Assembly (NCBI GenBank): GCA_964542535.1
Contig: CAZIUE010000004.1
Coordinates: forward strand, 1-64,000
DNA length: 64,000 nt
DNA from: Pseudopelobacter sp964542535
Lineage (GTDB): Bacteria; Desulfobacterota; Desulfuromonadia; Geobacterales; Pseudopelobacteraceae
Direction of reading: 5' to 3'
The notes beneath the pieces are model-generated. The model saw only the letters and a list, made by a program, of their open reading frames with translations. It did not search any database and was not told where the DNA came from. Positions 35,550-43,882 of this stretch are shown piece after piece. Both the position numbers and the translations under genes were made by a program. Position 1 is the stretch's first letter. Every line of letters begins with the position of its first letter.

Positions 35550-36920
35550 TTATGCCGCCCCTTCCGGCAGACACTCTCCCCAGCGGCGGACATAGGCGTC
35601 CACATCGAATTTGCGGCGGCACCCGCTCTCGTTCATGAAACGGATCGTGCCAAAAACCGGCCGCCTCCCCCAGGCACGGTCATGCACCCCCCCCAGGCTC
35701 CAGGCGATACCGGCATAACCGTTGGGATCGCGGCCGTCCAGACTGTAGCGGTCGTTGAGTCTGATGGCGATCCGGAGCGCATCTTCCGGCGAGGCGCTCC
35801 ATTCCAGGATCTTCTTGGCCCAGTACATGCGCAGGTAGCCGTGCATGCCGCCGGTCAGCAGCAGGCAGCGCTGGGCCGCGTTCCAGAGCGGGTCGTGGGT
35901 CCCGGCCCGTTCGAAGCGCTCCAGGGGATAGAGATACTCCCTCCGGTCGCGGCGATGTTCCCCGAGGCTCTTCCGGGCCCAGAGGGGAAAGCCCTCCACC
36001 CGGTCATAGTCCTGATTGTACAGACAGAAGTTGTCCGACAGCTCCCTCCTGACGATCAACTGCTCCAGGAACGCCTCGCTGGAGGGGGAGGAAAAGTGGC
36101 GCTTCACGGTTTCCAGGGCCACCCGCTGGGGTGAGAGTTGGCCGAAGTGCAGCCAGGGGGAAAGCCCCGATTGCCCGGGGGTACCGGGGTCGTTCCGCCG
36201 CTGGTCATAACCGGCCAGCCCCTGGTCGATGAAATCCCGCAGCCGTTCTCGCCCGCCGGTCTCTCCCGGGACGACCCCGCCCACCTCAGGTACGTCGCGA
36301 TCGAGGGACAGTCCATGTATGAGGGCCGGCGGGTCAGGCTGCGGTGGCGCGGCGGGCCAGGCGTGGGGATGGGGGACCAGGAGGGGAAACTCCACCAGGA
36401 ACTCGGGCAGCAGGCGCAGAAGCTTCGGCCGCAGGGTGTGGGCGCCGTACTCCTGCTTGTGGGACACGAAGCGGCAGGGAACGATGTTGTGGCTATCCAC
36501 CTCGAAAACCGGGACCCCGCAGGAGCGAGCCGCCTCCTCGCGCCAGGCGCGCTTGACCCGCAGCGGATCGAAATCACTCACCACCAGGCCGACCCGGTAC
36601 TGCTCCACGAACGTCCGGAGTTCTCCCACCGGCTCCCCCCGGTGGATGAAGAAGGGGATATGCAACCGTTCAAAACGGCGGGCGGTCTCCGCCAGCCCCC
36701 GCAACATGAAGCCGTACTGCCGGAGCGTCGCGCCCAGGAAGGAGGGGGCCAGGGTGAAGAGCACCGCCAGGGGCTGGCGGCGTTCCAGAGCCAGTTCCTG
36801 GGCGTGAAGCACGGCCCAGTTGTCGTCAGCCCTCTGGTCGCGGCTCATCCAGTAGACCACCGGTCCGTCGCGCTCGTCCTCCCGGTTCAGGAGGTGGATG
36901 CGCCGGGGGTCCACGACCAT
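35550..36920 (-). CDS. phr: Class II CPD photolyase
   Basis: 456 residues. The C-terminal FAD-binding block is diagnostic for class II enzymes: GYLRMYWAKKILEW, LNDRYSLDGRDPNGYAGIAW and GGVHDRAWGRRPVFG. The N-terminal domain (VVYWMSRDQRADDNWAVLHAQELA) also fits. It repairs UV cyclobutane pyrimidine dimers using light. Its start overlaps the stop of the upstream permease gene by one base (TAATG), an unexpected coupling to a peptide-transport operon. Confidence 0.95.
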   Translation of the reverse strand: MVVDPRRIHLLNREDERDGPVVYWMSRDQRADDNWAVLHAQELALERRQPLAVLFTLAPSFLGATLRQYGFMLRGLAETARRFERLHIPFFIHRGEPVGELRTFVEQYRVGLVVSDFDPLRVKRAWREEAARSCGVPVFEVDSHNIVPCRFVSHKQEYGAHTLRPKLLRLLPEFLVEFPLLVPHPHAWPAAPPQPDPPALIHGLSLDRDVPEVGGVVPGETGGRERLRDFIDQGLAGYDQRRNDPGTPGQSGLSPWLHFGQLSPQRVALETVKRHFSSPSSEAFLEQLIVRRELSDNFCLYNQDYDRVEGFPLWARKSLGEHRRDRREYLYPLERFERAGTHDPLWNAAQRCLLLTGGMHGYLRMYWAKKILEWSASPEDALRIAIRLNDRYSLDGRDPNGYAGIAWSLGGVHDRAWGRRPVFGTIRFMNESGCRRKFDVDAYVRRWGECLPEGAA

Positions 36921-37777
36921 TAACGGTTCACCCGGGGGTCAAAGGCGTCCCTGATCCCCTCTCCCAGCAGGTTGTAGGCAAGCACCGTCACCAGGATGGC
37001 CAGTCCCGGGAACAGGGAGAGCCACCAGGCAAATTCGATATAATCCTTGCCTGAAGTAAGGATGTTGCCCCAACTGGGGGTGGGGGGCTGCACGCCGATG
37101 CCCAGGAACGAGAGGGCCGACTCTGTCAGGATGGCTCCGGCCACCCCCAGGGTGGCCGAGACCAGTACCGGAGACAGGGCGTTGGGGAGGATGTGGCGGA
37201 AGATGATGCGCAGATCGGAGCAGCCGATGCAGCGGGCCGCCGTGATGTAGTCCATCTCGCGGATGGAGAGGGTTTCGGCCCGCACCATGCGCGCCACCCC
37301 CATCCAGCTGGTGAGGCCGATGACGATCATGATGTACCAGATGGAGGGTTCCAGGAAGGTGATCACCGCCAGGATCAGGAAGAAGGCGGGAAAACAAAGC
37401 ATGATGTCCACCAGACGCATCAGGCAGCCGTCCACCAGACCGCCGTAGTAGCCGGAGAGCAGTCCCACCAGAGTGCCGATGGAGACGGCGATGCCCACGG
37501 CAACGAAGCCGACCTTGAGTGAGATGCGGCTGCCGAAGATCATGCGGCTGAATACGTCGCGCCCCAGTTCGTCGGTGCCGAACCAGTGCTGCCAGGAGGG
37601 GGGAGAGAGCACCTGCCAGGCATCGATGGCATTGGGGTCGGCCGGGGCGATCAGGGGGGCCAGCAGGGAAACGACGAAGAGCCCGAGTACAACGCAGCCG
37701 CCGGCCAGGGCCAGACGGTTGCGTTTCAGGCGCTGCCAGACAACGGCGTACAGGTACGAAGCGGTCAGGGAGTTCAT
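36920..37777 (-). CDS. Oligopeptide/dipeptide ABC permease, DppC/OppC type
   Basis: 285 residues with an N-terminal OppC-type segment (LKRNRLALAGGCVVLGLFVVSLLAPLIAP) and the binding-protein-dependent permease domain, including the EAA loop (IREMDYITAARCIGCSDLRIIFRHILPN). Six membrane helices are visible. It pairs with the DppB-type gene that overlaps it by four bases. No solute-binding protein or ATPase gene is adjacent. Confidence 0.92.
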   Translation of the reverse strand: MNSLTASYLYAVVWQRLKRNRLALAGGCVVLGLFVVSLLAPLIAPADPNAIDAWQVLSPPSWQHWFGTDELGRDVFSRMIFGSRISLKVGFVAVGIAVSIGTLVGLLSGYYGGLVDGCLMRLVDIMLCFPAFFLILAVITFLEPSIWYIMIVIGLTSWMGVARMVRAETLSIREMDYITAARCIGCSDLRIIFRHILPNALSPVLVSATLGVAGAILTESALSFLGIGVQPPTPSWGNILTSGKDYIEFAWWLSLFPGLAILVTVLAYNLLGEGIRDAFDPRVNR

Positions 37778-38763
37778 GCCCTCCCTCCCGCGCCGTGGCG
37801 GATGCGCGGATCGGCCAGGGCATAACTCAGGTCAGCAATCAGGTTGCCGATCAGGGTCAGGAAGGCGCCGATCACCAGGATGCCCATCACCACCGGGTAA
37901 TCGCGGGACATGACCCCCTGGTAGAAGAGCTGCCCCATGCCGGGGATGGCGAAGATGGTCTCGAAGATGACGCTGCCGCCGATCAGTCCGGGGATGGAGA
38001 AGCCGGCCAGGGTGATCAGCGGCAGCAGGGCGTTGCGCAGGGCATGGCGGTAGATCACCACCCGCTCGGAAAGCCCCTTGGCCCGGGCGGTGGTGATGTA
38101 GTCCTGGCCGATGACCCCCAGCATGGAGGAGCGCATGTAACGCGACAGACCGGCCAGGCTGCCGAAGGAAGCCACCATGATCGGCATCAGCAGGTGTTTG
38201 GCCATGTCCCACAGGTAGAGGGCGGTTCCGTAGGTCTCGCTTCCCATGCTGTGAAGTCCGGATATGGGGAGCCAGTTCAGCCTGACCCCCAGGAAGTACA
38301 TCAGCAGCAGTGCCAGCCAGAACGAAGGTACGGCAAACCCCAGGAAGACGAAGACCGTGATCCCCCGGTCGAGGAGGGTGTCACGATGGGTGGCGGCCAG
38401 GATACCGATGGGAATGGCCAGGCCGAACTCCAGCACCAGGGCGATCAGATTCAGGGAGAGGGTCACCGGCAGACGTTCGCCGATCTTTTCCACCACCGGG
38501 CGGTTATCGGAGGAAAACGAACGACCCAGATCCAGGCGGACCAACTTGCCCACCCAGTCGACATACTGCACGTGCAGCGGCCGGTCCAGGCCGTAGAATC
38601 TCTGGAGCCGCTCGCGGGCCTCCCTGCCCACCTTGGGGTTCATGGCCATCTGCATCTCCACCGGTTCACCCGGAGCCAGGTGGATCACGGAGAAGGTGAT
38701 CAGGGTGATGCCCACCATGAGCGGGACCAGCATCAGAATGCGTTTTATCAGATAGGTCAGCAT
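37774..38763 (-). CDS. Oligopeptide/dipeptide ABC permease, DppB/OppB type
   Basis: 329 residues, family-typical start (MLTYLIKRILMLVPLMVGITLITFSVIHLAPGEPV), six membrane helices and the EAA loop (DYITTARAKGLSERVVIYRHALRNALLPLI). It forms the inner-membrane channel with the downstream DppC-type protein. It is the first gene of the group; the 276-base gap upstream (38764-39039) holds only the nifS terminator and no obvious gene. Confidence 0.92.
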   Translation of the reverse strand: MLTYLIKRILMLVPLMVGITLITFSVIHLAPGEPVEMQMAMNPKVGREARERLQRFYGLDRPLHVQYVDWVGKLVRLDLGRSFSSDNRPVVEKIGERLPVTLSLNLIALVLEFGLAIPIGILAATHRDTLLDRGITVFVFLGFAVPSFWLALLLMYFLGVRLNWLPISGLHSMGSETYGTALYLWDMAKHLLMPIMVASFGSLAGLSRYMRSSMLGVIGQDYITTARAKGLSERVVIYRHALRNALLPLITLAGFSIPGLIGGSVIFETIFAIPGMGQLFYQGVMSRDYPVVMGILVIGAFLTLIGNLIADLSYALADPRIRHGAGGRA

Positions 38764-38989
38764 GGTTCATCCTTGCGCCGGATGGCGGCGGGATTCCCGG
38801 ATGCGCAGCGTGCGCCGAATGGTGCCGAACGTCGGTCGCTCCGGGCAAAGTCCCGGTGCGTCAAGGAGTTTCCGGGCTCTTTCTCATGCACCACCCGTAA
38901 GCGCGTTCCGGCCCGGAACGGGCGTGTGCGCGCCACGCGGAGCATCGAGCCCAAGGTATACCATTTACGCCGGACCAGCGGCAATAACA

Positions 38990-39012
38990 AAGGGCGGCAC
39001 GGGGCCGCCCTT
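38990..39012 (-). terminator. Terminator after nifS
   Basis: aagggcggc (38990-38998) pairs with gccgccctt (39004-39012). On the minus strand it is followed by tgttatt. It closes the pgm-nifU-nifS transcript. Confidence 0.7.
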
Positions 39013-39039
39013 AATCGGAAGCTTTTCAGCACCGGCCGG

Positions 39040-40215
39040 TCAGGCCGGGTTTTTCAGATGCTCCCTGCCAAACGGAGACATGCGCCGCAGGCGCTCGATG
39101 ATGGCGGGAAGTTCACGGATCACGCAATCGATCTCGGCATCGGTGGTGTAGCGGGAGAGGGAAAACCTGATGGAACCATGGGCACAGGTAAAGGGAACCC
39201 CCATGGCGCGCAGCACGTGGGACGGCTCCAGGGAACCGGAGGTGCAGGCGCTGCCCGAGGAGGCGCAGATGCCCAGTTCCGACAGGAGCATCAGGATCGA
39301 CTCCCCTTCCACGAACTCGAAGGCAATGGAAAGGGTGTTGGGAAGACGTTCTGCCGTGCCGCCGTTGATGCGGGAGTGGGGAATCGCCGCCAGAAGCTCC
39401 TCCTGAAGCCGGTCGCGCATGTCCTTGACCTGGCCGTTCTCATACCCCATGTGCGTTGCGGCCAGTTCGCAGGCCTTGCCCAGGGCGATGATGGCGGCGG
39501 CGTTTTCGGTGCCGGCGCGACGGCTCTTCTCCTGGTGGCCTCCCACCAGAAACGGACGGAACGGGGTGCCGCGACGCACGTACAGTACGCCGATCCCCTT
39601 GGGCGCGTGCAGCTTGTGGCCCGAGATGGAGAGCATGTCCACCGCGGAGGAAGCCATACGGATGGGGATCTTACCCACGGCCTGAACGGCATCGGAATGG
39701 AAGAGCGCTCCCTTGGCTTTGGCCAGGACCGCGGCCTCCTCCACCGGGAAGACCACCCCGGTCTCGTTGTTGGCCCACATGAGCGACACGATGGCGGTAT
39801 CCTCATCCAGAGCGTTCCGGTACTCGTCCATGTTCAGACGTCCCTCGCCGTCCACGCCGATTTCCGTGACCCGGTACCCCTTCTGGATCAGGTTGCGGCA
39901 CTGGGTCAGCACGGCCGGGTGCTCGACGCGGGAGGTGATCACATGCCGCCGGGTGGGAAGCACCTCCAGCGCCGATCGGATGGCCGTATTGTCGCTTTCG
40001 GTTCCGCAGGCCGTGAAGATGATCTCCTCGGGAGAGGCGCCCAGCAGGTCAGCCACCCGGTTTCTGGCCTCCACCACCTTGCCTTGCACCTGACCGCCGA
40101 AGAAATGCATGGAGCTGGGATTCCCGTACAGTTCACAGAAGTAGGGGCGCATCTCCTCGAAAACCGCCTCGTCCACCTTGGTGGTGGCGTTGTTGTCCAG
40201 GTAGATCTCCTTCAT
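39040..40215 (-). CDS. nifS: Cysteine desulfurase NifS
   Basis: 391 residues. N-terminal IYLDNNATTKVDEAV, the PLP lysine in SISGHKLHAPKGIG, and the sulfur-accepting cysteine loop SSGSACTSGSLEPSHVL are all present, as in NifS-type desulfurases. It supplies persulfide sulfur to NifU for Fe-S cluster assembly. Its start overlaps the nifU stop by four bases. Confidence 0.96.
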   Translation of the reverse strand: MKEIYLDNNATTKVDEAVFEEMRPYFCELYGNPSSMHFFGGQVQGKVVEARNRVADLLGASPEEIIFTACGTESDNTAIRSALEVLPTRRHVITSRVEHPAVLTQCRNLIQKGYRVTEIGVDGEGRLNMDEYRNALDEDTAIVSLMWANNETGVVFPVEEAAVLAKAKGALFHSDAVQAVGKIPIRMASSAVDMLSISGHKLHAPKGIGVLYVRRGTPFRPFLVGGHQEKSRRAGTENAAAIIALGKACELAATHMGYENGQVKDMRDRLQEELLAAIPHSRINGGTAERLPNTLSIAFEFVEGESILMLLSELGICASSGSACTSGSLEPSHVLRAMGVPFTCAHGSIRFSLSRYTTDAEIDCVIRELPAIIERLRRMSPFGREHLKNPA

Positions 40216-41084
40216 GCCGCCACCTCCTCGACAACAATGTCCTCGGCCACCAGGTCACGCAGCTTCTTCTCCACCATGCGGGCGGTGTTGCCGGACGAAG
40301 CGCACCCGGCGCAGGCCTTGCGGAAGGCGATCTGGACCCGGGTGCCGTCGATGTCGATCAGTTCCAGGTCGCCGCCGTCGGCCCAGAGCAGCGGCCGGAT
40401 ATCCCGCTCCAGCACTTCCTGGATCATCTGCATCCGCTTCATGTTGGAGAGTTTTTCAGGCCGTTTGCGCGGCTCTGATTCCTTACCCTCCAGCACCAGG
40501 GTGATCAGTTCCCTGATCTTGGGGATGCAGCTGCCGCAGGCACCACCGGCCTTGGAAAAGTGGGTCACTTGTTCGACGGTGGTAAGCCTGTTGGACTCGA
40601 TCACCTTCTTCAGGTAGGCATCGGTTATACCGAAACACTTGCACACCAGCTCCCCGTCGTAGTCGGGGTAGGCATGGCCATGGTCATGCTCGCTGTCGTG
40701 GGCCGGGATCGGCTCGCCGCGGAACTTGGCTATGGCCACTTCCAGGGCCTCCTGTCCCATGACCGAACAGTGCATCTTTTCCTCGGGTAGCCCCCCCAGG
40801 AACTCGGCGATATCCTGGTTGCTGATGGACAGGGCCTCGTCCAGGGTTTTGCCCTTGAGCATCTCGGTCAGAGCAGACGAGGACGCGATGGCGCTGGCGC
40901 AGCCGAAGGTCTGGAATTTAGCGTCCACGATCCGTTCCCTGTTCTCGTCCAGTTTGAGATACAGCTTGAGCGCATCGCCGCAGGCCAGGCTGCCCACCTC
41001 GCCTATGGCATCGGCATCGGGGATGTCCCCGACGTTGCGCGGATTCAGAAAATGATCTTTTACGATCGGTGTATAGTCCCACAT
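40212..41084 (-). CDS. nifU: Fe-S scaffold protein NifU
   Basis: 290 residues in three modules: IscU-like scaffold 1-125 (ACGD, FGCASAIASSSALTEM, EEKMHCSVMG); a central [2Fe-2S] BFD-like module with CKCFGITD and ACGSCIP about 145-185; and the Nfu-type C-terminal domain with the CAGC motif near residue 263. A histidine-rich linker (HDSEHDHGHAYPDYDG) joins the first two. With nifS it forms the general Fe-S assembly pair typical of delta- and epsilon-proteobacteria, not necessarily tied to nitrogen fixation. Confidence 0.96.
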   Translation of the reverse strand: MWDYTPIVKDHFLNPRNVGDIPDADAIGEVGSLACGDALKLYLKLDENRERIVDAKFQTFGCASAIASSSALTEMLKGKTLDEALSISNQDIAEFLGGLPEEKMHCSVMGQEALEVAIAKFRGEPIPAHDSEHDHGHAYPDYDGELVCKCFGITDAYLKKVIESNRLTTVEQVTHFSKAGGACGSCIPKIRELITLVLEGKESEPRKRPEKLSNMKRMQMIQEVLERDIRPLLWADGGDLELIDIDGTRVQIAFRKACAGCASSGNTARMVEKKLRDLVAEDIVVEEVAA

Positions 41085-41114
41085 CAGTCATTTCCTCCAG
41101 ACAACGTAAAAAGA

Positions 41115-42536
41115 TTACCTGCCAACAATAAATGCACGGCCAGCGGCCATAATATCCGTCAGTCGGGCCTCCGAAGACGCCTCCCCATAGAGGCGCACCA
41201 CCGGTTCGGTTCCCGACTTGCGGAACAGCATCCAGCTGCCGTCATCAAGAAGCAGCTTGACGCCGTCGATCCTGATAACCTCCCGTACGCGGGATCCGGC
41301 GATCCGGTCGGGAAGGGAACCTATCCTCTCCCCGTACCCCTCTTCCAGTTCGGGCGACAGCCGCAGATTTTCCCTGCGGGTAATGAAGCGCCCCACCTCC
41401 CCGTAGAGCCGCTCCAGCAACTCTCGCACGGTTTTCCCCTCCCGGGCAACCATCTCAGCCACCAGAAAACAGGCCAGAATGCCGTCCTTCTCGGGGACGT
41501 GCCCCTTGATGGAAAGACCGGCGCTCTCCTCGCCGCCAATTACGATCTTGTCCTGACTGATCAGCTCCCCCACGAACTTGAAGCCGACCGGTGTCTCGTA
41601 CAGCGGGACGCCGTACTTCCTGGCCACCGCATCCACCAGATGGGAGGTGGCGACGCTGCGAGCCGCCCCACCCTGCATGCCGCGGACCCTGATCAGGTAG
41701 TCCAGGAGAAGCGCGATAATGTAATTGGGCTCGATGAAGCTTCCGTCGGCGTCCAGAATGCCGAACCGGTCGGCATCACCATCCGTTGCAAGTCCGAGTC
41801 CGATTTCAGGATCGCTCTTCACGAGGTCGATGAAGTCCGGAATATGCTTTTGGGACGGCTCGGGGGGATTGCCGCCGAAACAGGGATCGGGACGGTCGTT
41901 GATCATGCGGAACGCCACGCCGTGCCGGCGCAGAGGTTCATCCAGATAGCCGCGGCCGGTTCCGTAGAGCGGGTTCAGCGCCAGCGTGCCCAGCTTCCGA
42001 ATGGCGTCGAAATCGACTTTGTCCTCCAGGTCCCGCAGATACTCTTCCCGGGGATCAATGGAGACCACGAGTCCCAGGCCGCGCGCTTCATCCAGTGAGG
42101 GACAGCGGAGCGGGGCGCTGCCAAGCAGTTCATTGGCACGTTGTTCGATCTCCCTCGTGGTCTCGGGAAGGGCAGGCCCGCCCCAGGAAGGGGAAAATTT
42201 GATCCCGTTGTACTCGGGAGGGTTATGGCTGGCCGTGAAGTTGATCCCTCCGGCGGTACGGCGGCGCAGGATTTCAAAGGAGATGACCGGCGTTGGCGTA
42301 TCCCTGTCGCAGACGAAAGCGGTGACCCCCGCCCCGGCCAGGACCCGTGCCGCCTCATGAACGAAGCGCTGGCCCATGAAACGGGTATCGCACCCGATTA
42401 CCAGCCCGTTTTCCGCCCCCCCCTGAGCACGGACATGCTCCGCGATTGCCTGCACCACAATCCTCACGTTGTCGAAGGTGAAATCTTCACCGAGAATGCC
42501 ACGCCATCCGGACGTTCCAAAGGAAATACGCGTCAT
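41115..42536 (-). CDS. Phosphoglucomutase / phosphomannomutase family protein
   Basis: 473 residues with all alpha-D-phosphohexomutase signatures: phospho-serine Ser103 in TASHNPPEYNG, the metal loop DGDADRFG, the sugar-binding GGEESAG, and the phosphate-binding RKSGTEP at the C-terminus. It interconverts hexose-1- and hexose-6-phosphates; glucose versus mannose preference is not readable. It lies 30 bases upstream of nifU in the same direction, so it is probably the first gene of that operon. TTGAC elements upstream (42590-42616, minus strand) may be its promoter. Confidence 0.93.
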   Translation of the reverse strand: MTRISFGTSGWRGILGEDFTFDNVRIVVQAIAEHVRAQGGAENGLVIGCDTRFMGQRFVHEAARVLAGAGVTAFVCDRDTPTPVISFEILRRRTAGGINFTASHNPPEYNGIKFSPSWGGPALPETTREIEQRANELLGSAPLRCPSLDEARGLGLVVSIDPREEYLRDLEDKVDFDAIRKLGTLALNPLYGTGRGYLDEPLRRHGVAFRMINDRPDPCFGGNPPEPSQKHIPDFIDLVKSDPEIGLGLATDGDADRFGILDADGSFIEPNYIIALLLDYLIRVRGMQGGAARSVATSHLVDAVARKYGVPLYETPVGFKFVGELISQDKIVIGGEESAGLSIKGHVPEKDGILACFLVAEMVAREGKTVRELLERLYGEVGRFITRRENLRLSPELEEGYGERIGSLPDRIAGSRVREVIRIDGVKLLLDDGSWMLFRKSGTEPVVRLYGEASSEARLTDIMAAGRAFIVGR

Positions 42537-42640
42537 GATTCACCGCCCTTGAGTAAGAAGACAGCTTTAGTCGTGTTAAAGTAATACACCCGTATGCTCT
42601 CGTCAAGTCAAAGAGCCGTATATACAAAGGATTTTTAGTA

Positions 42641-42669
42641 TTGACTTTGCAAGCTCATACTTGTTACAG
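42641..42669 (+). promoter_or_regulatory. Sigma-70-type promoter of the PxxKW protein
   Basis: TTGACT (42641-42646), 17 bases, TTACAG (42664-42669); shifting by one gives TACAGT. It sits in a short AT-rich divergent region shared with the phosphohexomutase gene. Confidence 0.55.
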
Positions 42670-42710
42670 TATTTTTCTCGTTACGCAAACAATTCAGGAG
42701 GATGAAAGAC

Positions 42711-42995
42711 ATGCAGTGTCAGACCGTACTTTCAGGTACCGAGTGTACCTTTTGGGGAAAACAAGGTTGTGTGTTTCCGGAAGGTTCCTGCCAGACAATC
42801 GTTGAAAACTGCGAGGGATGCGACCGAATCGTGGACGGCACCATCGGCAAGGTCTGCTCCGCCTACCCCGCCCCCGCCAAGAAATGGCTGAACGGCATAT
42901 GCAATTTTGCCACCCACGTCAAAGTGGAAATCAAGGTCGACGACACCAAGGTCAACCCGCTGAAAGCTTCCAAAAAGGCCGCCGGCAAGAAGTAA
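42711..42995 (+). CDS. PxxKW-family cysteine-rich protein
   Basis: 94 residues with nine cysteines and the namesake PAPAKKW segment after CSAYPAPAKKW. Blocks CTFWGKQGCVFPEGSCQTIVENCEGC and a lysine-rich tail match the small PxxKW protein known from Geobacter-group genomes; function unknown. The start is placed at 42711 rather than 42702 because aggagg abuts the first ATG with no space, but stands nine bases before the second. It has its own promoter and terminator. Confidence 0.88.
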   Translation: MQCQTVLSGTECTFWGKQGCVFPEGSCQTIVENCEGCDRIVDGTIGKVCSAYPAPAKKWLNGICNFATHVKVEIKVDDTKVNPLKASKKAAGKK

Positions 42996-43019
42996 GACAC
43001 TCTACTCCTGGGTACTCTC

Positions 43020-43054
43020 AAGGGGGGGATTCCACATGAATCTCCCCCTTTTCT
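43020..43054 (+). terminator. Terminator after the PxxKW gene
   Basis: An aaggggg-type arm with gatt (43020-43032) pairs with aatctccccctt (43039-43050) and is followed by ttcttc. It also lies just past the stop of the convergent mqnA gene. Confidence 0.75.
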
Positions 43055-43882
43055 TCACGCACGGGGCAGGAACGCCAGCTCTTCAACCGGCGCGATCAGC
43101 CCCAGGTCCGCGGCGAGCCGGAAATAGCGCCGCAGGCCTGCAAGGTGGTGCTCGGTAAGGTCGTAGCAGATGTTGTTCCGCCAGTAATCTCCCAGCATTT
43201 CCTCCCCCATCCAATGTCTCTCCGGCGACACCCGGACGATGTCCTCCAAATGCTCCTCGGCATAACCTTTGGCGTGGCTCAGTTGGCGTGCAAGGCACCG
43301 CAGCTCCTCTTCCCGCCTGGCCAGCACCTCCCGGGTGGTAAGCCAGAGCGCGAACACGAAGGGAGTCGCCGTCCAGTCGTACCAGAGCTCACCCAGGTCA
43401 TACACGAACAGGCCATGGTCGGACATACCCGCGCGCAGGGCCGCGTCGCCGATCAGCAGGATCGCGTCCCCCCTTCTCAGGGTAGCAGGGTCGTTCTGGT
43501 CGGTAACCTGGAAGTCGCAGCGACAGCCGTAACGGATCCCCAACAGGATTTTCAGCAGATTGACGGAGGTGGCTGATTCGGAGCTGAGCAGTACGGTGGT
43601 GTTGTCCAGCTCTTCGATGGGCAGGCGCGAAAAGAGCAGGACGCTCAGCACCGGACCCCGACTGCTGATGGAGACGTCGGGGATGATCAGATACCGGTCG
43701 GCATGGGTGGCGAAGGTGATTGACGAGCAGGGACAGACATCGATCCCGCCCGAAGCCAGCAATGCATTCAGGTGGGCCGGAACTCCGCGCAGATAGCGAT
43801 AGCCGCTCTCCGGGTAAAGGGCGGCCAGGGCATGGAAGAGCGGCGTGCAGTTGGCGTATTCTATGCGTCCGATTCTCAGCAT
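43055..43882 (-). CDS. mqnA: Chorismate dehydratase MqnA (futalosine menaquinone pathway)
   Basis: 275 residues of the MqnA/MqnD periplasmic-binding-like fold: MLRIGRIEYANCTPLFHAL at the start, GIDVCPCSSITFATH, the SESATSVNLLKILL segment and the WYDWTATPFVFALW substrate block. MqnA converts chorismate to 3-enolpyruvyl-benzoate, the first step of the futalosine route. The aroC gene that makes chorismate lies in the same minus-strand series. Its start overlaps the stop of the tolC-like gene by one base. Confidence 0.92.
   Translation of the reverse strand: MLRIGRIEYANCTPLFHALAALYPESGYRYLRGVPAHLNALLASGGIDVCPCSSITFATHADRYLIIPDVSISSRGPVLSVLLFSRLPIEELDNTTVLLSSESATSVNLLKILLGIRYGCRCDFQVTDQNDPATLRRGDAILLIGDAALRAGMSDHGLFVYDLGELWYDWTATPFVFALWLTTREVLARREEELRCLARQLSHAKGYAEEHLEDIVRVSPERHWMGEEMLGDYWRNNICYDLTEHHLAGLRRYFRLAADLGLIAPVEELAFLPRA

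Noticed and set aside
37795..40617. A 940-codon plus-strand frame across the permease and nifS genes
   Set aside because: Pure shadow of GC-rich minus-strand genes with strong family matches; its composition is rich in Gly, Gln, His and Asp without domains.
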